DNA from: Lepidurus packardi
Taxonomy: Eukaryota; Arthropoda; Branchiopoda; Notostraca; Triopsidae
Assembly (NCBI GenBank): GCA_023053545.1
Contig: JAKZAN010000001.1
Coordinates: 9,196,565-9,260,564 of the forward strand
Reading direction: 5' to 3'
DNA length: 64,000 nt
A program made the position numbers and the translations under genes. The notes under the pieces were generated by a model that searched no databases, was not told the DNA's origin, and saw nothing but the letters and a program-made list of their open reading frames with translations. Position 1 is the stretch's first letter. Each line of letters begins with the position of its first letter. Shown in pieces: positions 35,437 through 46,944 of this stretch.

Positions 35437-38432
35437 CTAATGAAAAGAACACGCAGAATGAAAACCCACAGTTAACAAGATGATATGAAGTGCAATGATG
35501 AAAATCTATCAATGAGACAATCTTTATGGTTAACAACTCAGCGTTAATTGAACCATCTAAAAGCAACCGGTTTGGGGGTGGAAAAAGTAATGACCTAATG
35601 CGATTGTTCAGACACGAACTTACTAATTAAACACAAGTTCAAAATCCCAGTGCCGAGTTTAAAACACAATCCAAATTTTAAAATGGGGTTCTCTGTCCCT
35701 TATAGGGCGTTCCAAAATTTCCTCTCTCACTTGAATGAAATTAAACGAATTCCCACCCACTGTCAAACTATTTCCGTTTCAAAGGAAAACGACAAATAAC
35801 GCAATTTTTTTTTGAAAAATAGGCCCAAACTAAAAAAACAACAGTGTCATACTTCCACGTCTTTAAAAAATCAACATTTAGGAACTTCACGGAAATTAAA
35901 GGACATGTTTTAAACAACGAAATCAAAAAACAACTGTTCCGTGCGTGAAACTTCCGTTTATCGCCCAATGTAAGGAATGCAATCCACTCAATTCAAAGTT
36001 TTCCCTTAAAAGAAACCCTTGCCATGTGACTATTCCACCTCAAAACGAGAAATACTTCCAAAACCAGGTTCCAAAGAAACTATTTCCGGCCAAAATTGAT
36101 AATCTACCTGCACTTTACATGAGCAACTATTCGGACTCATTCGAAGCTTAACACCGCTTTCTTCTCTTTCAAACATCCAAGGAATACCACGACTACAACC
36201 CACATTCGCAACACTACTTGGCAACTCCAATTTGGCGTCACTTTTTTAGCCTAGTTTTCACTGTAAACAATGAGATGTAAAAGTAAAGGTGGAATTTCTC
36301 CTCCAATTCCATTCTCTTTCTTATCTGGCCAACATTTGCTTCATTTGGCTTTCTAATCAGAAGACCAAACACATGTGTTCCTCTAACGTGTCTCCGGCCA
36401 ACTAATACTACACACCAGACTTACTACTCCCTATAGCATGCCTACATCCAACCTACAATCGTGTGACCCAGCCAATCAGGACCCAGAGGAAAAAGTAAAG
36501 ACAAAGTTCCTACAGGCCCAAATAAGTACTTCAATATTCCAATGTGATGCCTAAAGGCTTCTCCCTCAATATATATCATTAGTGGTTGCGAGAGATTAGA
36601 ACTCAAATTACTAGGTTATGCGTGCATATGGCATCCTCAAGGAACTTATGTCAATAAATTCAGAAAGTCAAACGTTGGTGAAAATCCTACGCCATTTTGA
36701 TCTTACAGATCAACTTTGGGATCCAATTCGCAGATATAGTAGCAGATAAATTACTCAAGGATGAGTATAATGACATTCTAATGGTTTAACGAGGATATGG
36801 AATGTGTGAGCGGAAATCAATACGTTTCAGGTTATTTCGTGTCACGATATCTGACGTACGTTTGGAAGGTTACGATGCCCTTTTTGTTTGTTATTTTTTT
36901 TCTAAGGCGATGTATGTATGTTAATGCAAGAGTGCGTGAGTAGCGACGTTCGGGCAGTAGACATGGATTTTATAGGGACTTGTAAGCTGATTTAGAGGAC
37001 TTGGATAGCATAAGAGGAGAACACGGCATTCACGTTACAAGGGGACGTGTGTCCTAAAAATGCCTCGTGAGTGTCTGTACGGCAGCGGGAAAGGTTTTTT
37101 GAGGGGAACTCGGCGCAAAAACAAGGGGTCATTTAGCCCATTCCATGGTTCAATAGTCGTAACAGTCCTTAAACTGTGTTGCTATACCAACCTAATACAT
37201 AAATGTAATCCACTTCCTCTGTAATTCTCTTGAATATTTTAATATTACTTTGTTCAGCTTACGCTTCCCTAAAAATAACGGCGTTACGTATTTTTTTTAT
37301 GGGCAAGCAAAAAGGACTGGTGAATACGAAACTGAGATCTGACCACATGAGGGCCAAGGCTCCCTAAAAGTGGGCTAGAATGAGCGTTTTCTTGCGATTT
37401 AAGCTGACTAAACGTCCTGCTTGATGGGTACATACGTCGAAGTAAACAATTTCCGCGAGAAGTTCAACTTTGTCGCCTGGTAATTACCGAACATTTGAAT
37501 TTCAAAGCGACTGGGAACATATGGCTAGCAGCCTACATGCTCCTTGTGAATACAAAAGGGCTAAACGTAGTTACAAAGCTTCGGCTTCTGTTGTGTTCTA
37601 GGTTCCCCCTTAGCTTAGGATTTCAACAACTTGGTGGAATATTCCTTGTACAGGATATTTCTGGCTTCGACGACCAGCAAATGTGTTTCTGAGAGTGGGG
37701 GGAGTAATGTTAGGGTTATGCAAACCAGATGAAAACACTTGGCTTTCGCGTGCCTGGTGCAACGAGCAATGAGATTGCTGTCAAGAGAAATGCAAGTCTT
37801 GCTAGGCGAAAAGAGGATTCAGATCGTTTCCCATTAGTTTCATACTTGTTCCTACGTTATAATTCAAGGCGAACGGTCATTCCAAGGCTATCAAGGTAAG
37901 GTATTGGACTTCTGACCTCCGCTTATTTAATATTCAAAGCGTGGCTTTTGTCCCTAGAGAGCCGTATACAAATTTCAAACGAACTTTCTATCGTACGAAC
38001 GCGGGGACCAAAGCTGGTACAGGGCGTCTTGAGCAATACATGTAATGACTCAGATACACTTAACACTAGCTAAATAAACTTTTATTATAGTAAAGTCTAA
38101 TTTAAGTACCTTTAGGTGTTAGTCACAACCATCGCTGGTGACTTGAGAACCCCTAATTAGGGTTAATTAACACATAGTTGGCTCACAACAACCTACACCT
38201 CACTCACGCATAAAACTCTCGACAGTATCGCGAATCGCAGTGCTTGAATATCGATTCCCTTACACATTCCAGCGGGAGTTACGAATTGATTTCTAGGTTT
38301 CGGACTCGTTGCGTTACTCCGCTTGCCTTGAGCTAGTAACGGTAATCCATTCTAGTTGTAGGAGAAAATGTTGCATCGAATTTTTCTTAATTAACGGTTA
38401 CTTTTAACGTTTAAGCACAAGTTAATTTGCTT
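35437..38432. other. No supported gene; probably 5' part or promoter of the nesprin gene
   Basis: The first identified nesprin exon begins in phase 0 at 35436 without an ATG, so a coding first exon should lie upstream, here or beyond. I could not find a convincing ATG-to-donor exon on the minus strand. The next gene, ASF1, is on the same strand with its poly(A) signal at 38433-38438. Open frames in this stretch look random. Confidence 0.4.
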
Positions 38433-38438
38433 TTTATT
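38433..38438 (-). terminator. Poly(A) signal of ASF1
   Basis: AATAAA on the minus strand, about 134 nt after the ASF1 stop codon. Confidence 0.6.
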
Positions 38439-38571
38439 AGAAAGGCTAAACAGCAGAGAAAACCATTTTTCAACCATTGCGGAGCTGGCAAACTGGACAA
38501 ACATATCTATCTTTTGCCAAATTTAATGGTTACAATATCCATTTCGAAAATTACACAGATACCAAAATGAA

Positions 38572-39141
38572 TCAAGAAGCAAGTTCCATCTGCTCCACAT
38601 TACTAGCTTCGTTTATTTTGTCATCCATACTACTCTGGGAGCTTTCACCGTGGATTTTAAGGCCATTGGACCCGCTCTCGTCCCAATCGATCTTGAACCG
38701 AGTTACTCGGGGATTCGTGGCTAAAATGTTCCTCACGAGTTTGTCGAAATGAGGGGTGGTAGGTGGGTTTTCTTTGAGTTCCGGATCAGCATATTCATTA
38801 TTCACGTAATAACCTACGCGAATAAACTCTTTGCCTCGGTAACTGCACGTTAGGAGGACGACGGTCACTCCCACGGCGTCCGCTTGGGGGATTTTGGTGG
38901 TATCCGGAGGATCAGCTTGGAAAACGAACATATGTCGCCCTTCAGGCACAGGTCCCACAAAGACAGTGTCTAAAACCTGATCATACTCCTCGCTCTCAGC
39001 CGAACCCACATATATGATCTTCCATTCCAAATCTTCCTGGAGGTCTTCAATACACTCAAATGTTATCTCAAATTGGAACGGGTTGGAAAAAGGAGAAGGA
39101 TTGTCCAGAACTACGACATTTTGCACATGAACTTTAGCCAT
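38572..39141 (-). CDS. ASF1: Histone chaperone ASF1
   Basis: Single uninterrupted exon of 189 codons plus stop. ASF1 binds the H3-H4 dimer and passes it to CAF-1 or HIRA in replication-coupled and replication-independent nucleosome assembly in the nucleus. The peptide starts MAKVHVQNVVVLDNPSPFSN and follows the conserved immunoglobulin-like core to about residue 155 (FQFEITFECIEDL, LEWKIIYVGSAESEEYDQVL, GVTVVLLTCSYRG, NNEYADPELKENPP, NPRVTRFKIDW). This includes the strand containing the valine that contacts H3. The tail after residue 155 is short (about 34 residues) and acidic/serine-rich, shorter than in vertebrate ASF1A. The gene is intronless while its neighbours carry several introns. That may be its normal state or a trace of retroposition. 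Confidence 0.97.
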   Translation of the reverse strand: MAKVHVQNVVVLDNPSPFSNPFQFEITFECIEDLQEDLEWKIIYVGSAESEEYDQVLDTVFVGPVPEGRHMFVFQADPPDTTKIPQADAVGVTVVLLTCSYRGKEFIRVGYYVNNEYADPELKENPPTTPHFDKLVRNILATNPRVTRFKIDWDESGSNGLKIHGESSQSSMDDKINEASNVEQMELAS

Positions 39142-39813
39142 TTCCTTAGTATATAACTAAAAAAAGAAAACTCATTATATACCACTCTTCATAACATTTT
39201 AAATAGTACCCTTTCAAAACGATGTTGTTTCCAGGAGAAGGCGAGTTAATTTTATGATTGAGAGCCTTAATTATTACAATTCAAAAGCAATGAAAAGTTA
39301 TCTGAAATAAGATAACCTTGTCTAGAGCACAGCTAGTTAGCTCATCGTCCGTGAAACCCAGGATCCAGCATTAAACTGTGGTACGTAGTCGAAGACTATT
39401 GTCGCTAAACAAACAGCGAAGTAAAATGCGTTCGGGAACCTTATTTCGGGTAGATAACCGTTGCGTCTCCAAACCTGGGTTATACAAATAAGTTGCATAT
39501 AATTAACTTAATATACGACACTGTATATCTACTTTAAGGAAAAGGAAGTCTTGTCTTGTCTTGTAAAGTACGCCACGGAAGCACTAAATTGTGCTTATTG
39601 CCGCGTGTGTCCAGGTGGAAAAGGAAGTTGTGTGCTGTCTTTCACGAGGAGACTGAACTTACTTCTTCATATAAACACAAAACAGTTATGGCGTTTTGGC
39701 GGGAGCAAATAGACCGGTAATGGCGCTGCTGCGAAGCGGGAAATTTAAATTTTTCTAAGAATCATTTAATTCCATGTAAAAGCACAAGACTTTTTTTTAA
39801 TGACTAACTTTCT

Positions 39814-39819
39814 TTTATT
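39814..39819 (-). terminator. Poly(A) signal of NDUFAF1
   Basis: AATAAA on the minus strand, 11 nt downstream of the NDUFAF1 stop codon, giving a very short 3' untranslated region. Confidence 0.6.
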
Positions 39820-39829
39820 AAACCCCACT

Positions 39830-40923
39830 CTAAACTCCTGAAATACACTTTCCAACTTTATACAACTCATAAGCCGTCTTTTCTGTATGGTTTAGGTCGT
39901 ATTCTAGACCGATATAGTCTATTTCTAAGCGAAAAGGGCCATTGATCTTATCCCCAGCCGAAATCCCGAAATTTGAAATTCTGTTTAAAGGTACTGGCTG
40001 CTGAATATCTTGAATGCGACCTTTGCTGGACATAAAAAACTTGGAAAAAGGGATCTGCAAAAGATTGATCATAGGTTATATATACACACCGTTTCTTGCC
40101 TTTTTTTATGCACAAAACTCACCTTTGTTACTTGCCAGTAAGGCCCTCCTCTAGTATGAAGCACGTAACTGAACATATCGTTCCAGGTCATGTCAAAAAA
40201 GCCTGCTGTACCCAAATTAAGCATGTAGGTTCGACCATCTCCCCGGACTCTCATCACTAAATGTGTATAAATGCTCCAATCGAGATGCGTTTCTCTTTTA
40301 AAGGATTTCTACTCTCGAGAAAGAAAAAAAAAATGTTGGTTATGAACTGTTTTATGGTATAAAGAATACAACATACTCTTGGCTGAACTGATTTCACGTT
40401 GCAGTACCCCGCTTTCTTCATTTTGCCATCCTGAGGAAGTTCGGTGCTTAAATGACCTGAAAAGAGACCTCTCCCAGAAGGGCTCAACTTGAAACTGCAT
40501 TCACTGTAGCCTTGATTATGATCTTTATCGCTGGTAGTGACCCAGTGATTAAAGTTGGTGTCTTTGTCGAGTTTCCAGGCGATATCCAGCTCTCCGGGAG
40601 GTACAATCAAGAGAGGATCGCAGGCAAACTTTTCGACGACTTCAGATTTCCATATTTTAATTTCTTCGCGTAATTCTTTTAAGCCTTGAATAACTAACTG
40701 CTTTGCAGGGACATTAAGAGGCTTGCCATAGCCACTTTTTCTATCTTCTTCATGAAACATGCCATGTTTAACCGCTGTTGAATGGATGAGGGATCTGGAA
40801 CAGCCAAGTCTAAAAATAAGTCATACATACAAACTCTTGTGTAATAAATCAGTTTAGTTACTGTGTGCTACAGTAGACATTTCTAGTCTCCGCAAAAAAA
40901 TTCCGTGCAACTTGAACCCACAT
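39830..40923 (-). CDS. NDUFAF1: Complex I intermediate-associated protein 30 (NDUFAF1/CIA30)
   Basis: Four exons on the minus strand: 40862-40923, 40377-40809, 40123-40308 and 39830-40054. They total 906 nt and 301 residues with consistent phases (2, 0, 0). CIA30 is a mitochondrial assembly factor of the MCIA complex, which builds the membrane arm of NADH dehydrogenase. The N-terminus MWVQVARNFFAETRNVYCST, then LGCSRSLIHSTA, is arginine-containing and suits a matrix presequence. Family landmarks are KLDKDTNFNHWVTTSDKD, GYCNVKSVQPR, a VRGDGRTYMLNL block, TRGGPYWQVTK, IPFSKFFMSSKGRIQD and DKINGPFRLEIDYIG. The third exon's acceptor is GAGAGTAG|AAATCC, which restores the conserved link between QPR and DWS. 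Length is close to the vertebrate protein (about 327). It shares a short head-to-head promoter with SNRPD2. Confidence 0.95.
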
Positions 40924-41078
40924 TTTATTATATAAAAAGGGCTTTAATTAATCTGCAGTTCCAGCTTTGTTTATATTTTCATAGCGGTGGCGCTAACTAT
41001 CGAATACGTATCAAGAGCGTCCTTTTCCGAATTATCCTTGTTTTTTCGGTTTTAGTGCAAAATATCTAAATCATCACA
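40924..41078. promoter_or_regulatory. Bidirectional promoter between NDUFAF1 and SNRPD2
   Basis: Only 155 bp separate the two divergent start codons, so both transcription starts and leaders must lie in or overlap this interval. It has no clear TATA box suitable for both directions. Function is inferred from the spacing only. Confidence 0.6.
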
Positions 41079-41675
41079 ATGGCGTAAGTAATGCATTCAG
41101 TTTTAAAATAATAATGCATAGTCTTAGGTTTCTTTCGAAATCATTATGGTCATATATTGGTTAAATTAACTATGTACCGTACATTTTTAGGGCACCGGCT
41201 GCAACCAAACCCAAGTCTGAGATGACCCCAGAGGAATTAGCGAAAAGGGAAGAAGAAGAATTTAATACAGGACCATTGTCAGTTCTTACTCAGTCTGTTA
41301 AGAACAATACACAGGTAAAACTAATTCCTAAGTGTTGCCTAAAGTAGTTTTTTATTCAAATTTCGACGCTTTCGCTTTTAGGTGTTAATTAATTGCAGAA
41401 ATAATAAAAAACTATTGGGAAGAGTGAAAGCTTTTGATCGACACTGTAATATGGTGTTGGAAAACGTTAAGGAGATGTGGACTGAATTACCCAGAACTGG
41501 CAAAGGCAAAAAAAGGGTACTTAATCACAAGATTCAATAAAGTTTTTACATTTGTGATTTTTTCTTGCAGGCAAAGCCCGTAAACAAAGATCGCTTTATT
41601 TCGAAGATGTTTCTACGAGGCGATTCAGTAATTCTTGTATTGAGAAATCCTTTGGCCACAGCTGCAGGAAAATAA
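41079..41675 (+). CDS. SNRPD2: Small nuclear ribonucleoprotein Sm D2
   Basis: Four exons: 41079-41083 (ATG plus two bases only), 41191-41314, 41382-41516 and 41571-41675, encoding 122 residues. Sm D2 is one of the seven Sm-ring proteins assembled on U1, U2, U4 and U5 snRNAs, pairing with Sm D1 in the ring. The chain [72 protein letters not shown] and [14 protein letters not shown] contains both Sm motifs in order. The five-base first coding exon splits the second codon and is supported by GCGTAAGT. Its 3' end faces PSMA6, with 116 bp between the stop codons. Confidence 0.97.
41595..41600 (-). terminator. Candidate PSMA6 poly(A) signal inside SNRPD2 exon 4
   Basis: AATAAA on the minus strand, 192 nt beyond the PSMA6 stop and within the coding part of SNRPD2's last exon. 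No other canonical hexamer lies between it and the PSMA6 stop. Confidence 0.4.
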
Positions 41676-41791
41676 CTCCCTTCTTTCTGCCACTAAAATT
41701 CGTTTCATATTTTGTCATTTTTGTAAGTGTATTCCGGCGCCATGAAGAGTACATGTTTTGCCTTGAGAAATTCCTTAACTGAGGCAAACTT

Positions 41792-43282
<1,491 letters not shown>

Positions 43283-44588
43283 ATGCTTCGTCCGATTGGT
43301 TTGTTTTGCACTTTAGGATTGGGAGCTGTAAGTTACTTGGCTATTAGTCGATTTGCGGGGAGAACTATGGCCTGGCGTTCACATGGAAACGATAATGACG
43401 AATTGATTCGCAACTTGAAAAGTAATTTCAACATAATAACAGTAATTCAGGTAATTATGTCTTATGTATTAGGGAATGGAATTATCACTGAAAAAGAAGT
43501 GCAAGAGACCATGAGAGCAGTTGATAGACGTCTGTATTGCCCCCATAATCCTTACATGGATGCCCCTCAGGGAATCGGATACGGAGTAACCATCAGTGCC
43601 CCTCATATGGTACATATTCCCATTCTGTTTCCATTTGTTGTTTGAGATTTTAGTCCAGTATTTATTCTATTCCAAGCATGCCTATGCCTTGGAAATCCTA
43701 AGTGGGCAGCTAAAAAATGGAACGCGAGCTTTAGACGTTGGATCCGGTAGTGGTTACTTGACCGTCTGCATGGCGTTAATGGTATCGAAACTCGAATTTT
43801 GACCGTTTCTTGCACATTCAGCTTAGATGGGCGATAAAGGCGTGGCAGTGGGCATAGATCACATCCCCGAACTCGTTAGTCTTTCCCTTTCCAACGTCGA
43901 GAAGCACCGACCTGATTTATTAGCTTCCAAACGTGTTCATCTTGTGGGTAAGACACATTTCCTAATTAAAAGAGCACTCAATCCCAACGTATACTTATTC
44001 TAGTTGGTGACGGTCGTAAAGGGTATCCTGAAGAAGGTCCTTATGATGCTATTCACGTAGGAGCAGCTGCCCCAGAATTACCCCAAGATGTACGAATCTT
44101 TTAAAATTTTAATCCAATAATCGTAGTTTTTGTTATTTTAGCTAATTAGTCAGCTAAAGCCAGGAGGTCGTTTGGTAATTCCTGTGGGACCTGAAGGTGG
44201 AAACCAATACTTGGAACGAATTGATAAGCTAGATAATGGAGAATTTAGCCGAACTCCCCTAATGGGTGTGATGTTCGTGCCTTTGACTGATAAAGACGCA
44301 CAATGGCCCTCTTCAAGGTAATTTTTTTTTAAATAGAGCAGTTTTACCGTCGACTTCACTTTCTTTCTGCCTAAAAAGTATAATAAGCATTATTTGGTTC
44401 AAACGTAAAGAAAACATTAAACCTATTAGGCCGCGACGGTTAGCCAGCCATTTGTTTGCGTTATGGAAGTACCGCGTGGCACAACGCAAAGGAAATGAGC
44501 ATTAATTGCTTTAAAAAAGTTAAAATTGAAAGAATTTGAATTAATTGGCTAAAAATATAATTTTCTCGTTTTTAGGTCTGATCTATGA
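43283..44588 (+). CDS. PCMT1: Protein-L-isoaspartate O-methyltransferase, copy 1
   Basis: Seven exons: 43283-43421, 43473-43609, 43677-43781, 43827-43947, 44004-44089, 44142-44317 and 44576-44588, encoding 258 residues. The enzyme methylates L-isoaspartyl residues with S-adenosylmethionine to start repair of aged proteins. Residues 1-28 are a hydrophobic extension ([20 protein letters not shown]) before the canonical MAWRSHG start, comparable to the longer vertebrate isoform. Landmarks are [20 protein letters not shown], the SAM motif LDVGSGSG at residues 111-118, [29 protein letters not shown], and the intact [12 protein letters not shown] loop. The last coding exon has only 13 bases and ends the protein in SRSDL, reminiscent of the RDEL-ending vertebrate splice form. 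A tandem paralog follows 285 bp downstream. Confidence 0.96.
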
Positions 44589-44873
44589 CTCTGATGCCCA
44601 GTTTGTTGCTTTGTTCAGAGCAGTATTGACTGATAAAAGTGTATCCCCCAGTTCTATTCTGTTAAATACATTTTCGCTTGTTGAACTGCAAACGTTAACT
44701 TTTGTACGAACTTCTTGGAACTGGATGTCAGAAAACTAGAACGTTCCGAAAACGTTTTCTGGTATAACAGAGTGTAGGGACTCGGTAGTGTCGATCGTGA
44801 ATTCCGCGAGAAAAGTGGTCGTTTTAAGAGGTCAAGAAGAGTTAGCTTTTAAGTATTAGGAGTCAAAATCACA

Positions 44874-45844
44874 ATGGCTTGGAGATCGCATGGAAAACAT
44901 AATGACGAAATGGTAGATCATCTAAAAAGTAAGCGTTGAGTTCAAGTTTCCCGCCATAATATGTTCTTGCTTAGGAAATGGTATGATAGTGAGTCGTGAA
45001 GTTGAAGATGTCATGAGAGCTACAGATAGGGGCTATTATTGCCCACGTCATCCGTATATGGATTCGCCGCAGTCCATTGACTGGGGGGTGACAATTAGTG
45101 CACCGCATATGGTGATTCCTTGAGGACTTTATAGTTATTTCAGAAATGTTTCAATTTATAATTTTATTAAATTCTATGGTAGCATGCCAGTATGCTAGAA
45201 GTTCTAAAAGACAGTCTAGTGAATGGAACGAAAGCTTTGGATGTTGGATCTGGTTCGGGTTATCTTACTGTCTGCATGGCATTGATGGTAACGGAAGATT
45301 AAGTCATGCAAATGAGCTGTAGCTTATCTCTTATAGATGGGAGAGGGAGGAAAGGCCGTGGGAATTGATCACATTCCCGAGCTGGTTGAGCAGTCTGTGA
45401 AGAATGTTCGACACCATAGGCCTGATCTGCTGGATTCTGGACGAGTAAAGTTAGTTGGTATAAGAATGCCCCGTTGGTTTTTAATTTCAAAATCGTAATG
45501 TTTATTGCTTTAGTGGGCGATGGGAGGAAAGGCTATGCGGAAGAGGGACCATATGATGCGATTCACGTTGGAGCCGCTGCTCGTGATGTCCCTCGTCAAG
45601 TAAATCGACCTTAGGTGCATTTAAAGATTTTTATAACTGTTTATTTTTTGTTTAGTTGGTGGAACAGCTGAAACCTGGAGGTTGTTTGGTCATTCCAGTG
45701 GAAAGCGAAGGCTTTAATCAAATGTTGGAGAAAATCGAGAAAGATAAGAAAGGGAAAGTAACTAGGAGTTCCTTGATGGGGGTAATGTTCGTCCCGTTGA
45801 CCGACAAGGAGTCTCAAGTTCCTCCGCATACCTTGCCTGAGTAA
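44874..45844 (+). CDS. Protein-L-isoaspartate O-methyltransferase-like, tandem copy 2
   Basis: Six exons: 44874-44928, 44975-45111, 45183-45287, 45337-45457, 45514-45599 and 45656-45844, encoding 230 residues. Exons 2-5 have exactly the same lengths (137, 105, 121 and 86) and phases as copy 1, proof of tandem duplication. It starts at [14 protein letters not shown] without the hydrophobic N-terminal extension. The final coding exon runs to its own stop (PPHTLPE) instead of splicing to a 13-base exon. The SAM motif LDVGSGSG and [19 protein letters not shown] are intact. The loop that reads [10 protein letters not shown] in copy 1 is [10 protein letters not shown] here, and [10 protein letters not shown] is [10 protein letters not shown]. 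These changes at conserved glycines suggest altered activity or specificity, but the frame is open and looks functional. Confidence 0.93.
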
Positions 45845-46044
45845 TTCGTTTTATCGTTTATTCGTATATGGTTAATGAAGAGGTTTTATTATGTTTAATT
45901 TTCTCGTGTTTTCAGTTACTTTATGCGACGTTTCGATTAACAGACGTCCACTTTCTTCGTTGAGATTTTACTCTTTTTTGTTACTGAAGGTTGTGATATT
46001 TCGGATTGTCGTTTTAAGTTTGGAACCTCCGCTTCCACGAGTTT

Positions 46045-46050
46045 AATAAA
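46045..46050 (+). terminator. AATAAA, candidate poly(A) signal of PCMT1-like copy 2
   Basis: The hexamer lies about 200 nt after the copy 2 stop. It ends only 3 nt before the ATG of the next small gene (46054), so the two transcription units abut or overlap. Confidence 0.5.
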
Positions 46051-46053
46051 GCC

Positions 46054-46346
46054 ATGGCAAGAAGACCCTATTTTACCGGTTTCAATGATCCTAGCGAGCA
46101 TTTCTCTCTATTGCAATTCTATGGTATTCTTTTTAAGAGGCCGAAGTATTTGTTACGGTTAGACTATTTTCTCCCGATTTATTTTGTGCTTTGCTTTCAT
46201 GACGAAGTGGGTATTTATGAGAACAACCTGCTTTCCATGCCAACGTAAACATTGGAGTTTTTCTATTTCCATTTCAGCTGACGGAATTGATCTTGGAAGA
46301 GACCAAAGATTCATTACAAAAACGATGTTTTGAATCGGAGAAGTGA
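46054..46346 (+). CDS. Small single-pass membrane protein, possibly SMIM4/UQCC5-like
   Basis: Two exons, 46054-46206 and 46278-46346, join in phase 0 to give 73 residues. The donor is GAA|GTGGGT and the acceptor CATTTCAG|CTG. The protein begins MARRPYFTGFNDPSEHFSLL and has basic residues (KRPKYLLRLD). A hydrophobic segment YFLPIYFVLCF and a charged helical tail follow. Size and the FLPxxFVL pattern before a charged tail resemble SMIM4/UQCC5, a mitochondrial inner-membrane factor in complex III assembly, but the match is short. AATAAA follows at 46382-46387. Alternatively it is an unrelated small ORF; without splicing, the first exon would read on to a stop at 46248. Confidence 0.5.
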
Positions 46347-46381
46347 GAGAAAAGCCTACGTCGTTTCAATTTTTTTAAAAT

Positions 46382-46387
46382 AATAAA
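46382..46387 (+). terminator. Poly(A) signal of the small membrane-protein gene
   Basis: AATAAA 36 nt after the stop codon at 46344-46346, followed by an A-rich stretch. Confidence 0.5.
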
Positions 46388-46944
46388 TAAAAAAAAAAAC
46401 GGGAATTTTTTAAATATTATCCCTTGTCTTCCTGTCTGAAAAAGTCTTACAATTGTTATTAGAAGAAAAAAAAGAAAACGTTAGATTTGGAACCACATTA
46501 TTATTCCCTATCTGTACATGCTTAGTAAAACCAAGTACATTGTACAGTATTGTGTATAGACTGGTGATGTTACTGCTGCAAAAGTTCCGTGAGCCAGTTT
46601 TTTAATAACATCCACAGCATCCGAACTTCAGCCCGCCTTGAGTTCTCGTTCCGGTTTCGGTTCGAGTTAAGACTGAGCGACCTACTTTCAACTGTTTACG
46701 TCGGATACGGATGGTCTTGAATTGTTGGCTTCGTCGGGTTTTCATTCTTGATCAGTACAATTATCCACTTGTTTATCAGAGTGCTAATTAGAACCTGGTT
46801 TTAATTAAAGTTACAGTGTGTTGCATGTAAATTGGCTTTTAGCACGACTATAGTCGGTACCTGACCGCGGTCACGTAAGCCGTATAACGGTTTTCGCGAC
46901 TTAGCAAGTCCGGATGAAAGGTTTGCACGTAGTGCAATCTGCTA

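Noticed and set aside
36249-36263. GTTTTCACTGTAAA matching the right end of the MITE at 3338-3495
   Set aside because: Only about 14 bp match, with no partner terminus nearby, so chance cannot be excluded. A similar short match lies in a nesprin exon at about 34716.
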